Shown here in pieces: positions 33,630 through 44,285 of a stretch of DNA of 64,000 nucleotides. Position 1 is the first letter of the stretch. Each line of letters starts with the position of its first letter. The stretch lies in assembly GCA_019055375.1 (NCBI GenBank), contig JAHQIW010000902.1, forward strand, positions 1 through 64,000, in the 5' to 3' direction. Under the pieces are notes generated by a model. That model did no database searches. It was not told where the DNA came from and saw only the letters and a program-made list of their open reading frames with translations. The position numbers and the translations under genes are program-made. Source of the stretch: Parelaphostrongylus tenuis. Taxonomy: Eukaryota > Nematoda > Chromadorea > Rhabditida > Metastrongylidae.

Positions 33630-35225
33630 TCGCTCTCCTTTGGTAGCTGCTGAGTTATGTTACTGTATTTCATTTAAATAAACCTCTTTGTAGCTACCTC
33701 CTTGTAGCTCTGCTACCTCAATTTATTGCAGGAAACCTCTGTAGCTGCTGACCTTGACTAACTAAATCCACCATAACATCTCAACTCTAGTCCTGCACCC
33801 GCACATTTGTTGCACCAGTGGTCCAAATACACCCTGTAGTTTCTTGGCATATCAACAATTTCATTAGCCTTAAGGCTGTCCTATTTCCCACTCTTTCCTT
33901 TCACCTCATTTGTTGAGCTCTCCTAGAATATAGGCAGCGTTAATAACTGTGGCACATAACGTTAATTATTGTCTACATAGACATGTTAATTTACACTTAC
34001 ATGCATTTACCTAATACTAGTTACATAGCAGTGTTGTTGACGTATTCTGAGTTACACTTCTTCCTCGTAAAACTTCGCTCATCCACCACAAAAGCCATTC
34101 TTGCTGCCAATTAAAGACCCTCATTTCCCCAGACTGCCACATCATTTAGTTTTCAATTTTTCGAGTCTAGTTGTAATTTATGATCAACCTCCTCCTCATA
34201 TCGAATCAGTAGACTATGGCAAACCCGTTTTCTTACTTTAAGGAGATTTCTCACTTGTCCTCAGTCATTTGTCCTATACTCAAAAAATCGATGCAGTTTT
34301 TGGCAATGCCCTATCGTTGTTATTGCACACTATTATTATTGCATAAGCGATTTAATTGACCAAGTTTGATTTTTACGTTCCGAAGATAGGATGAAGAACA
34401 CTCGTATGGCATAGAAGGAACAGTTACAAGCAAAGTCATGCGAAAAAGTTCAAGTTCAAAACGTGTCGTATCACATTCAAAGGAGCATCCGGACTCAGTA
34501 TTTTCACTCGGAACACGACGTCTTGGATTCATTAAGGTACCGTAGCCAACCAGTCAGTTGTAGCCCAACAAAACCTCAGTTTCTTCTTATCAATATGTAT
34601 TTACAGCTTTTTCAAGGTTAAGGGGCAATTAGTTCTATCTAAAAACTTTCAAACACTGCATATCTCATCTATAATTGTCGAGCAGAACCTCAGCGACGAG
34701 GTAGTCAATAACTCACTTCCAAACTACCTGGAATTCCGATCGCTTTACCACTGCCACATCATTGTTTTCTTATTTTTAATCGATATAATCAGTTTCTAGT
34801 GCTGTGTAGAATTGGAGGATATCACAGTTAAGAGATCAGCATAGTAATATCCTTTGTACAACTCATTACAATTTATTGAATGCTCGTAGCAGTATTACTA
34901 TATGGTGGACGAGCGTTTTTTCTTAACACATAAGTGTTGTATACACACTAAAAACATGGTGAGTGTAAGGAACAACAGATAGAATAAGAGGAATATTAGA
35001 GAAGATTCCATAATAACATTGAGATAAACGGTTTCCTTTTTTTTTAAGTTCGTTTTTGAGTAAATAACAACCTCCTCTTGACTGTATAGAAAATTGATTC
35101 AATACCCTTCCACACAAACACTTCAGAAACTGTCCTTCTCCAATTGACAATAATTTCAAGCATCCCAACAATGTCTTGAGCGAAAAAACCCTCTGTAACA
35201 ATGGAGTGCCAAAAGTGCTTTCATG
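33630..35225. other. No gene seen
   Basis: AT-rich sequence downstream of the gene cluster. A 92-codon minus-strand frame (34923-35201) has no recognised motif. Confidence 0.35.
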
Positions 35226-35229
35226 GAAT

Positions 35230-35448
35230 TTAACAGATCCAAGACTTCATAATTTTTCGCTGACTATATAAATTATTTCGTTTCGTTAAGTCAAGCTTTT
35301 TCTGCTGAGATGACGAAGGCATTTCAATGAGTAGACGTTCCAATCTGATCTCTCCAGTCTCTACAGGAGGCGAAACTGTCAAGATGTCAACCATTATTGC
35401 ATAGACGTTGTTAACAACCTCATGTCTGCACTTAAAAAAAACAGTCAA
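35230..35448 (-). CDS. Possible unidentified exon downstream of the TM2D2 gene
   Basis: A minus-strand open frame begins right after a tttttttaag acceptor-like site near 35431 and runs to a stop at 35230. The peptide includes VVNNVYAIMVDILTVSPPVE and MPSSSQQKKLDLTKR. I do not recognise the family. It lies about 330 nt past the TM2D2 stop on the same strand, so it could be a terminal exon of a fourth cluster gene or just 3' flank. There is no second exon to support it. Confidence 0.2.
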   Translation of the reverse strand: MTVFFKCRHEVVNNVYAIMVDILTVSPPVETGEIRLERLLIEMPSSSQQKKLDLTKRNNLYSQRKIMKSWIC

Positions 35449-35780
35449 TCACTTTATATACATATGCATCAACCGAGTTCTACATAACATTCATATTCGT
35501 TCAAAGTCGGCAATTATTATCCTTCAAAACTAATATTAACATTACAATAATATACAATATATAGCAAGACATGATACCATGCTTTCTGAACGATGCAAGC
35601 GTCCGCTAGCCAACTCTGCAAGCAATGAAATGCGTTTGCTAGGAACGTGTCATAATAATAAATGATATCATATGTACATGGAATGATATAATCACATTTG
35701 AAATATTCTATTCAAAATCTAATAATATTCAACCGAAGATAAATTAAACTAAATGAGTTGTCTTTCGCAGTGAGAAAAAC

Positions 35781-37710
35781 TCAGTAAAAAGGCTCCCAGT
35801 TGGAGTCATCAGCAGGTGTAAGGTTACCAGTAACTAGGAGAAAAATGTCAATGATCCACCATACTCCAAGACCGCCTAACGTCATCAGTTTACCAACTGC
35901 TATCGCCGAATAACCAAGACAAAATCTATCTACCGCTACAAGTCCAAGAAATATAGAGTATAAAAGGGTGGTGAGGAAATGATGACCAGTATACCTGAAA
36001 AGACAGAAATCGTAAGAGGAATAACATAATCCATCACACAGTTCCGAAAACTACCAGTAAAGGCTTTATCAGTAGTTCATCCTATTCTTAACCACACTTT
36101 CAAAACGACGCACTTGATACATGGAACTCTTCTGAAGAAATGTCGTCGTCCACGACATTCAATACAAGGCAATACTCTGCACGCCACCCATGTCCACTCA
36201 ACATCTTCAGCTCTTTGTCCACCAAACTTGGTGCAATGTCCCGTCTCCTTGAGATGTGCACACGTATAATTTTACAGAAATGATTGATAATTTTGAATCA
36301 GTTAACAATATATTCCTTAATGAATTTCGCTAACATCAGCTTCCTCGTCATGGCAAAGTATTCTCGGGAGGATGTACAAAATACGAATGAAGTGCATCTT
36401 CGCGGGTTATTTACGTTCAGCAATCTGACAAATTTATGAGCGAGTCAAATCAACACAAAACTAACCTAGGAGCACAGACTTAGTCTGAAAAGTTGCAAGG
36501 CAGTAGAATTCCCTCACCAATAGGTAAAACTGACTATCTGCCAGCTACTAAATACAGTATCAGAAGCATCTCAACTATAAGGAAATCCACTGGTATAAAT
36601 CACTGAAATTGGCAATCCAGAAAGTCTTTAGGTTACGTACATTCTTAGACAGCGGACAAGGAAGTTTTCGAGAAGGAGCAAAAGCGACTTGGGACACTTT
36701 GGCTATCCTAAGTTACGCAAGCATATACTCGGGGCCAAGAAACTGGATATCGCTCCAAATGGCCACAATCCCACAACTAGTCGTCCTTATGATTTCTGCT
36801 CGTCCATTATGGCGTATTGCTAGGAGATAATCAATTCACTTATTCTTCATTTTAAAAGTTCGACAATATATAAAGCTCGGCATTAATATGTGGAAATCTA
36901 GCTAACGTGAGGTTGGTAGTGGCAGCAGTAGTATTCGTCTAACTTTCGGCAAGCCGCCTTATTCAGAGCCTGGACGCATTTGGTATTAGACTAATTCTAG
37001 TACACCCTCCCCTCCCTAATAGTATAATACTACATACTTCAGCTCTGAATTCTAAAGATAGGCTCTGAAGAATTCGGGTTCCCGAAACGTCAGCCGAACT
37101 ACAATTACTACCAATTTACCAACCTCGCGTCAGCTAATCGAAATATGTTCATTCAAATTCCACATGTTCTTTCATTATCTTCCCATCTATTAATCTGCAA
37201 GAATACATCAAATACCAAGCATCATGCATTACAAATCTGATCTTGTCTGTTACAAAACAGGAATAAGAAAATTTTACTTTTTTGAAAAAGTTCAACTTAC
37301 AGCGGTGTCATTATGCGATACTACAGCAAGCTCCGGCAAACTGCATTCCACAAATTCTTCAGGCAAAAACGAACACGGTACGAGTGGACCCATTGGATAT
37401 GCATCGTTCATTTCTTGCATACATGAGTCAACAGCCAGTCGTTCACGATCTAAGGCGGCCTTGGAAACCGTTAATACAACCTGGTGAAAGGTCAGAATTT
37501 TCTCGGTATTCTCAGTGATTTGGAAAGAGAAGATACTCCTCAGAGGAGTTGTATATTTTTTCACCCAGACACGCCTAATTTTCTACAATTATTCCTTATG
37601 CATCAAAAACTTCAAACTCTTCGAATGCCTGATAAACTGACTTCTACATCTCCGTGTGTTCGACAAACTCCAATCAAGTGAACCAAGGCAGCAAATGTGA
37701 GCTGCTTCAT
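35781..37710 (-). CDS. TM2 domain-containing protein, TM2D2 type
   Basis: Exons on the minus strand: 37710-37618, 37480-37301, 36247-36114, 35994-35781 (stop TGA 35781-35783), giving 206 aa with all phases consistent; human TM2D2 has 214 aa. Residues 1-16 ([16 protein letters not shown]) look like a signal peptide. A cysteine-rich lumenal part follows: [12 protein letters not shown] (66-77), an N-glycosylation site NDT (88-90), then CTKFGGQ and [11 protein letters not shown] in exon 3. The C-terminal TM2 domain has [14 protein letters not shown], two hydrophobic helices and the DRF motif (158-160), ending SNWEPFY. TM2D proteins are membrane proteins linked in other animals to Notch signalling and amyloid biology. 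The first exon is the least certain. The ATG follows the drg-2 stop by about 300 nt, with an acceptor-like atgttctcag at 37752 fitting trans-splicing. Confidence 0.88.
36936..36970 (-). ncRNA. Penelope-type hammerhead-like motif in TM2D2 intron
   Basis: Minus strand: GGCT (970-967), CTGAATA (966-960), hairpin AGGC-GGCTT-GCC, GAAAG. The core has changed residues, so it is probably inactive. It is inverted relative to 37061-37095. Confidence 0.4.
37061..37095 (+). ncRNA. Penelope-type hammerhead-like motif in TM2D2 intron
   Basis: GGCT (061-064) pairs with AGCC (092-095) as stem I; CTGAAGA (065-071); GGG/CCC hairpin; GAAAC (084-088); GTC before the stem. Core residues are intact, but stem II has only a two-base loop and stem III is nearly absent. 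Confidence 0.45.
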
Positions 37711-37751
37711 GTTATGACCACATCAACCTTCCACAACAAGCAACAAATCCA

Positions 37752-37761
37752 CTGAGAACAT
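37752..37761 (-). promoter_or_regulatory. Candidate trans-splice acceptor for TM2D2
   Basis: Minus-strand ATGTTCTCAG is about 42 nt before the TM2D2 ATG and about 250 nt after the drg-2 stop, where an SL2-type acceptor is expected in a nematode operon. Confidence 0.4.
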
Positions 37762-37898
37762 TAGGACCTAAACGTTCAATTACGAAGCTTGCCAAGAGAA
37801 ACGTAGTTCACGAACAATTTCAGATATGCCACTTGAACGAAAAAGGTCGTGATGAAGCGACACGAATTCCAGTAAGAACAATCGAAGTAATTATACGA

Positions 37899-37904
37899 TT
37901 TATT
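37899..37904 (-). terminator. Polyadenylation signal of drg-2 (AATAAA)
   Basis: AATAAA on the minus strand lies 105 nt past the drg-2 stop codon, in the short gap before TM2D2. Confidence 0.6.
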
Positions 37905-38008
37905 CAACAAAAAACCAACAATGATAGAAGTCTTGATGACAAAGAAATAAGTCTTACTCGCTCAAACTGAATAGAACTTCGGCGAGTAAAAGGAAAAACC
38001 CGTGAGCC

Positions 38009-41000
38009 CTACTTCTTCACTATTTGTACGACGTCTTCGTGATCAAGTTTATGATGAATGCCAACCCGTTGCGGAGAGAACTTCGTACTTGTTCCCCAAA
38101 CAATGGCATAGCGGAACTGACTGGCAAGCGAACGATGAAGAGCATGACAGCAATGTTCAACTGTACATCCAGCTCTCAATATGATTCCATCCTCAGGTCC
38201 TAAAAGTTAATATAATGAGGAAAAACTATGCAAGTAAAGGCTACTTAAGTCACAAAATAACCCCAACTAGTTGTAGTCATACCTAAATCCGGCGCACTTC
38301 CAGGCTTTTTTGTGTAAACTCGAACAAGCGCCAAGTACTCCCATATTTTCTCTAGAAGGTAGTCCATATTGAGGTTCATTTCACACGATATTACAACATG
38401 GTGGGGTAACCTTGAAAATGAGGAAGTATTGAATGTGCAGATAGATTTGCAAAACTTTGAACATCGGACGGGAATCGGACTCTTAACACACCTTTTCCGG
38501 GGCATATGTTAATATATGTTGTGTCGGAAGGCTTGACAGAGTAGTAGGATAGATTTTGTCTTCACGCTCTCAAGGTAAGCAAAGCTATCCAGGAGGCCAT
38601 TGCCATTCTTGATTCATTTCAGACCCAAATTTTTCAAAGACAAGGATCTCTTCAGCAGCAACAACAACAACAACAACAATAACAACGATCGACGGCTCAT
38701 TAACGGATATCATTGCTAGAGAAAGGCGAGAAAAACTCGCTGTTCGAAACATAAGCTTAGCATCTATTTCGCAACTACTTCAAATGATCAAGATCATCAT
38801 GTGATGAGCTATGTCGTTGTAAATAGAAAATCAATTATTTCCGGCATATCTAATCCATATATATCGGAATGTTTTCACCCCTTTTGGGATCGTGGACACA
38901 CCTCTTCCGAATTTTTAATCCCCAGCGTAGTGAAGCACTGAACGTGTTGTTGCATTACTTCAGTTGTACTATTGTTGTTATTTCCCTACTCATACCTACC
39001 TAGTATATTTACATATAACAACATAGGGAAATAACAACAGTAGTACATTCAATGCGTCCCCACGCTGGGAGTTAAAGATCCAGAGAAGGTGGATCCACGG
39101 TCCCGAAATTATTGGATCTCGGCAACAACAATGATCAATGGCACATTAACGGGCATATTGCTAAAAAGCATCGAGAATGTTTTTGAGACTGAAAAAAGAG
39201 TAATGCAGAATAGTAGCCTCGGTAATGCAGGGGTGAGCATGAGTCCTCCGAAAGGGTGAGATGCGGGTTCGATACGCGTCCGAGGTTCAAAGTTTTGCAT
39301 ATTGCTCAACATTATTGGATATGTGGAATGTCTTGAGCAAAAAAACGTCCAAAATCGTCTTTCTCAAAGAGATACCGCTCCACTTCCTTGGGTTTTTGAG
39401 TGAAACGTTCTAGTCAGACTTCATCTATGAATGACTCACAACACTTATGAGTTCAATAGTATTTTGCTGATTTTCCAAAGGTCCTTTACTTGCATTGCAG
39501 GAAACGCTGTGCTAGAGTATTACCCAGTCATGAACGCAATGACTGACAAAAGTTTAGAAATCTTACAGATAGGCTGCAGTTAAGATTATGGATGCTGACA
39601 TCAGCTTGATTTCAGCTATATTTCGGCATAACAGCATATAACTGCTCACCATGGATGACCAACCATGAAACGCACTATCACTACAAGTCAAAGTCCGACA
39701 TCTACGAAAACCAATTTTCCAAACCACAGAGGTAGCAAATTACAAAGAAAGCACGCATTTTGGTAACCGCATTAGATGAGGATTGAAATTTTGTTCACTT
39801 TACTGATTCGTCTTCACAGGATTTTCTTTTGCTGTGCAGATACCGCTAATTTAGCATTCATTTCGTTTCTTCGTGTTCTTTAGTATGTCGCAGAAAACTG
39901 GTTATGCGAGTCTCCTTGTGGTCTCGAGAGATAGCCTGGCTGTGGCGTTCCATAGAGCGTGTTGCTGACTGTTGGAGTGAGTTAGGGGGTAGAGCTCGGC
40001 TGCATACGCGCCGCCACGAGCATCACAACCACTCTGCCACGGGGCCCCAATAGAGTTTTACCATTGCAAATTCAGTAACAAGAACTTTTCAAGTGTCAAG
40101 TGTATCGCGTCAGGAACATAACATTCATATACCTTCACTCTAGAAGAAAACCGAGTTAGGTCGCCAGAACATGGTGACTTCCAGGTTAAAATTCAAAACA
40201 GAACTACTACGGAGGAGTGTCGAAAAGTTTACCTTATATGTTCTGAGTTCATTTAATGGCACAAACATGAAAAACTAAACCAGCGTTTGAAGTACACATG
40301 AAGTGAAGAGGAAGAAGTTTAACATCATAAACAAGAGAAAACAAAACACACAAACCTCGCTAATCGGTCGACTTCTTCTATTGAAATTTGATCAATTTTA
40401 TTATACACGTACAAACACGGAACATATACACGGTTTCCTTGAATGACGTCAATAAATTCATCGACACTAAAAATAATGCAGAGATATAAAAACAGGTAAG
40501 TACGCCTTTAGCGCAAGCATTCAAACAAATTGTGATTACAAGCACTACTTGAAGATTCAGAGAAAGGATAAAGTTCTCGGTATTGATCAATCCCTGAGAG
40601 ATGCGCCATGCGTTCGAATACGTCGAACATCGTCAGGGGCGATGAACGCATATCTGACATTTACAGTGACTCGCGGAGGCCTACCGATGTGTCGAGTCAG
40701 CGCTGCTATCCTCCCAGACAAGTCTGGTACCAACTTACGACCCAGAGGGATGGAAGGATTAGTGAGCACTGATCGTGAGAATAAACCATCGACCACTTGT
40801 GTGTCGCAGGGGATATCTGATCACTGCACCATACGCTCCCTTTTACATCGGTGGTCTAGTGGTCAGTATCCACGTCTATTTGAAGATTATACAGGAAAAA
40901 TACTTCCAGTGCCTATAGTTACTACTTACGTCGCATCTTCTCGAAACACTACGTCTGCATTGAAGATTTTATATTCGTGTAATATCGTCATCACCATTTT

Positions 41001-43897
41001 TTCGTTGCAGTGAGTGAGAGGCACAGTGTGAGTGAACTTAATTCCACCGATCTGTAAAAGAAACAAACAGTAAATATCTCACCATGAATATTGAATGGTA
41101 TGCAAAACACTCGACCTCAAGAGGGAGTTGAAACCGTGTTTCACCCATGTTACGCGCGCGTTCTACTATACCATTGACGCATCGCTTTACTACCATTGAA
41201 TTTATAAACTTGTACATCTCCAACAGCTGTCAACTTGATTAAATGTGATGCCAATATCTGCCTACTCGACCAAAACCCTTAACAGTTAGTTGCTGACAGA
41301 TACAATGAGACATGTTGAAGAAAGAGCAGAAGCAAAACGGTGACATCGGCGGTATAGTACTTGCGCGCGCTCTAAGCATAGGTAAAACGCGGGTTCAACA
41401 CTCCCGCCTGGGGTTGAATGATTTGCATACCGCTCAGCATTCTTGGATGTACAATCGGTTGGAAAGTAAGTTCTGAGGCACTTCGATAAGCATGAGATAC
41501 TCCATGGACATAATGGAAATTCTACAAAATCCTATGTGAAATTTCCCCACTGAAGGCCTAGACATCATTATTTATTCGTCTTGAGGAAAAGTACCTGGCT
41601 TTGGTCAACTGAAAGCGCGTTTTGATGCAGCAAGACAATGCCAGATCGCACACTGCCATAAAGATCAAAGAGAAGCTTGATGAATTGGATAGAGTCGAGG
41701 CTGTGCCACATCTCGCCTGTAGTCCACATTGCGCCCCATCGGAGTTTCGCCTTTTTCCCATCAGTGCAACACTCTTTGAAAGGGTACCGATTTGAATCAT
41801 TTGATGAAGTTAAAGAAGTGTGTCAAAAGTTCTTTAACCCGAAGTCGAAAGAATGGTTGATTTTGATTAGATCCGAAGCTTGGCGGACCGATGGTAGAAA
41901 GCCGTAGAAACGAGTGCGAGGGTTCATTTTGGAGAATAGTTATTATCGCTGTTTTTACTTGGAATTCATGCATGAATTTTCATATATTTGCAGAAGTCGC
42001 AGAACTTTTTTTTCCAACCTAATAATAATGACATAGCATTGATAAAAGCAGTAAGATAATGGATTTACATGAAGTAAACAATAATAGTAAATAGAACTGA
42101 GTATAAATTCTCCAACATACTTTTTCTGCTTTACATAGATGTGAGGTTTACGTTTATTCAGTCGAATTCCAACAGCTTCCAATTCTTTCTCTAAAAGAGG
42201 GCGTTGATGGTCTGATTTTCCAGCGTCGAGCATCATCAAAATGACGTCGGCAGTCTTAGCAACAGCAATAACTTGTCGTCCACGACCTGGGAATATCACC
42301 ATAATTTGTGGACTTGATACCAATTGACTTACTGAGGATAGCATTTCAGAATTCGCTAGAATCAAATGAAAAGAAGAGAAAGACTTTCCAGAAATTATAG
42401 GGTTTATTACTCTGAAGATTAAAGTGAGCCTGGTTACCTAATGACTTCTCAGTCACTTAGGAGTATAGGAAAGTAAAAAGTTGTCCACCTTTTCCTTGTG
42501 ACGCTCCTTCTATAATTCCTGGTAGATCCAAAAGCTGAATACTAGCCCCTTCATAATTTATAACACCAGGAATACAAGTCAATGTGGTGAATTCATATCC
42601 AGCAACTTCTGAGTGCGTGCTTGTCATTGTTGAAAGGAGCGTCGACTTTCCAACCGATGGAAAAACCGACCTGAAATTGGAACCAAAATGAGAAACAACG
42701 GGAAAGATATGACTGAAGAAAGAAGAACATCACCATTGCAACTCTAGCATCACCACTTTTCATTACATCGAAGCCATCTCCTTTCGAACCACCTTTACCA
42801 CCAACTGGTTCTAGTAACTGTTGACGATACTTCGCTAGTTTTGCCTAGGCTAGTAGGACATATCTGACTGCTTTGATCCAAAAAATGTAATGATGCTATA
42901 AATATAGATCTAAGAATGTTGAGTGGTATACAGAACACCGACTCCAGGCAGGAGTTAAACTCGCGTCCCACACATACGTGGATGCGTGCTGCCACTAAAC
43001 CATCGATGCCACCGTATCACTAGCACTCATTCTCCGATATATCCTATCGTAAACTATCAACAAATCTTCAACAAGTTTCGTCGGCTAAGCACATATCTGG
43101 TATAAGCCAAGTTAAGCTGGCAGGCTTTGAATACATATTTGATCTGCGTGAATTTTCCTCTTGTAAATACATATATCCAGGACGGTAGCAAAGCCATGGC
43201 CTCGGCGGTGCAGTGGTAGCAAATGCTCTTTGCTACCGGTATGGTTAGGACGGAGGTTCAATCCCCGCTTAATGTCGACTGTTCTGATAGCACTCTACAT
43301 TCTTAGAAGCAAATATATAACACCATCCCACTGCTAAAAAAATAAGCGATGAAAATGAAGAATTTGGTACTTGCCCATTATGAGGCGACAAATTAAGAAC
43401 GCTTCTATTCGCTGGGCAGGGACTTTTCATGGGAATCTTGGTAAACATTCGAAACCTTCGATTTCTGGGCAAACCCCCACGCCGGCCGGTTATCGAAAGT
43501 ACTCTTTTATAACGTTGTAAATTCCACACAAAACAATAAAGAGCTCTGTACGGCGAGAAATATGCGCCTCTAGGACGCAAAAATCTCCTCGTGCAAGAGC
43601 TTCAAAAAAGGCTTTCTCAAAAACCGGAAACGTGAGACTCTAACTGGAAATTTAAGCTTTCGATTGACCACCAACACTCCTACGAAAAGTTGCTGTCCAA
43701 ACGAATGAGATCGGTCTTTCATTTGTCGCCTCATAATGGACAAGCACTACGAATTCATAGAAGTTGTAATGATCTTGTTATACCATATGATGTTATGATC
43801 ATACCTTCAAGAGCCCTAAGTGGTATTCGGTCGCCTTGTTTTTCTGGGTTCGGGAGATTTCCCGTTCTACTTCAGCGATTTTCTCTACAATTCCCAT
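38009..43897 (-). CDS. drg-2: Developmentally regulated GTP-binding protein 2 (DRG2)
   Basis: Exons on the minus strand: 43897-43805, 42844-42734, 42670-42489, 42286-42121, 41051-40930, 40466-40356, 38410-38283, 38199-38009. The product is about 367 aa (human 364). It starts [20 protein letters not shown] as in other DRG2 proteins. G1 is GFPSVGKST (70-78), the switch II region DLPG (116-119), G4 NKID (247-250); the C-terminal TGS-type part ends [13 protein letters not shown]2 is a cytosolic Obg-type GTPase that works with a DFRP partner in translation and ribosome-linked growth control. Two one-base problems break the frame as given: an extra base in the A run 42661-42665 inside the P-loop codons, and a missing base in the T run 42121-42125 at the exon 4 donor. 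Both are homopolymers, and all other positions are conserved, so sequencing or assembly error is more likely than decay. Confidence 0.93.
38653..38686. repeat. CAA/CAG-type microsatellite
   Basis: CAGCAGCAACAACAACAACA-like run in a drg-2 intron-free flank just upstream of exon 7. Confidence 0.85.
38880..39105. repeat. Inverted repeat in drg-2 intron
   Basis: 38915-38990 and 39020-39085 share inverted tracts (CCCCAGCGTAGTGAAGCACTG versus CATTCAATGCGTCCCCACGCTGGG; TTGTTGTTATTTCCCT versus AGGGAAATAACAACAG). Foldback type, no coding sequence. Confidence 0.6.
39205..39330 (+). repeat. tRNA-derived SINE-like repeat, family S2 (drg-2 intron)
   Basis: AGCCTCGGTAATGCAGGGGTGAGCA head, GCGGGTTCGATACGC B-box, then GTTTTGCATATTGCTCAACATT. 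Antisense to the host gene. Confidence 0.65.
39335..40350. other. drg-2 intron sequence with dispersed repeat
   Basis: Includes 39940-40045 (ATAGCCTGGCTGTGGCGTTCCATAG...), similar to 27235-27360. No exon was recognised between drg-2 exons 6 and 7. Confidence 0.4.
40573..40850 (-). repeat. tRNA-derived SINE-like repeat, family S1 (drg-2 intron)
   Basis: Inverted S1 order: TTGATCAATCCCTGAGAG at the low end, GAGTCAGCGCTGCTATCC in the body and the head near 40795-40850 (TGTGTCGCAG...CACTGCACCATACGC). Confidence 0.7.
41085..41200 (-). repeat. tRNA-derived SINE-like repeat, family S2 (drg-2 intron)
   Basis: The minus strand gives an S2 head (GCGTCAATGGTATAGTAGAAC) and a B-box-like GGTTTCAACTCCC, then TTTTGCATACCATTCAATATTC. 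Confidence 0.55.
41340..41460 (+). repeat. tRNA-derived SINE-like repeat, family S2 (drg-2 intron)
   Basis: ATCGGCGGTATAGTACTTGCG head, GCGGGTTCAACACTCCCGCC B-box region, TTTGCATACCGCTCAGCATTCTTGGATGT tail. Confidence 0.6.
41459..42022 (+). mobile_element. Internally deleted mariner-type transposon (drg-2 intron)
   Basis: The ends TTGGAAAGTAAGTTCTGAGGC (41459) and the reverse complement TTGGAAAAAAAAGTTCTGCGAC (to about 42022) are inverted. The 3' half encodes the C-terminal part of a mariner transposase: [10 protein letters not shown] (D motif), then after a frame change [19 protein letters not shown], the diagnostic P-x-SPD-x-APSD tract with the catalytic D replaced by H, and [20 protein letters not shown]. 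The N-terminal and first catalytic regions are gone. At about 560 bp it is non-autonomous. Confidence 0.8.
42895..43040 (-). repeat. tRNA-derived SINE-like repeat, family S2 (drg-2 intron 1)
   Basis: The minus strand reads GGCATCGATGGTTTAGTGGCAG and GGGACGCGAGTTTAACTCC, then TCTGTATACCACTCAACATTCTTAG. Confidence 0.65.
43199..43310 (+). repeat. tRNA-derived SINE-like repeat, family S2 (drg-2 intron 1)
   Basis: GCCTCGGCGGTGCAGTGGTAG head and GGAGGTTCAATCCCC B-box, then a tail with AGCACTCTACATTCTTAG. It faces the copy at 42895-43040. Confidence 0.65.
43372..43745. repeat. Inverted repeat in drg-2 intron 1
   Basis: 43372-43397 (TGCCCATTATGAGGCGACAAAT) and 43718-43745 carry inverted copies. The interior open frame (43269-43580, minus) has no recognised domain. 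Confidence 0.5.
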
Positions 43898-43903
43898 TAC
43901 TAC

Positions 43904-43912
43904 CTGAAATCA
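43904..43912 (-). promoter_or_regulatory. Trans-splice acceptor before drg-2 start
   Basis: Minus-strand TGATTTCAG ends six bases before the drg-2 ATG and about 380 nt after the cids-1-like stop. An acceptor with no upstream exon at this spacing is the hallmark of SL trans-splicing of a downstream operon gene. Confidence 0.65.
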
Positions 43913-44285
43913 CAGGGAGAATCAAAAAGGCTAACTATGTTCACAACTATGAAGAACAATACAAAGTAATAGCAGAACATTTATAAGCAATGATATTATA
44001 GGTAAATACCTCCTACACAGTAAATTAAATTAAGTAAACTTCACTGAAAACAAATTTGAATATGTAACAAAATACTCCGAAAGAACAATGAAAATCAAAT
44101 TGTTTTGTATTTAGGAAACAAAATATTATTTCACATGTACAAAAAATCAATAAAACAAGTTGTAACCCGCAACGAGGAATAACTCAATAACATATGGAAT
44201 ATAAGAACAACACGACCACAACAGATGGTATAATAGAAAATAGATGACTTATAGAAATGCTAGCAAAGACACTGCATCTTTAGAA

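Noticed and set aside
36609..36830. Additional TM2D2 exon
   Set aside because: Plus strand, opposite to the gene, and the flanking exons already join in phase.
43269..43580. 103-codon minus-strand frame in drg-2 intron 1 as an extra exon
   Set aside because: The flanking DRG2 exons join in phase without it, and its product does not resemble DRG proteins.
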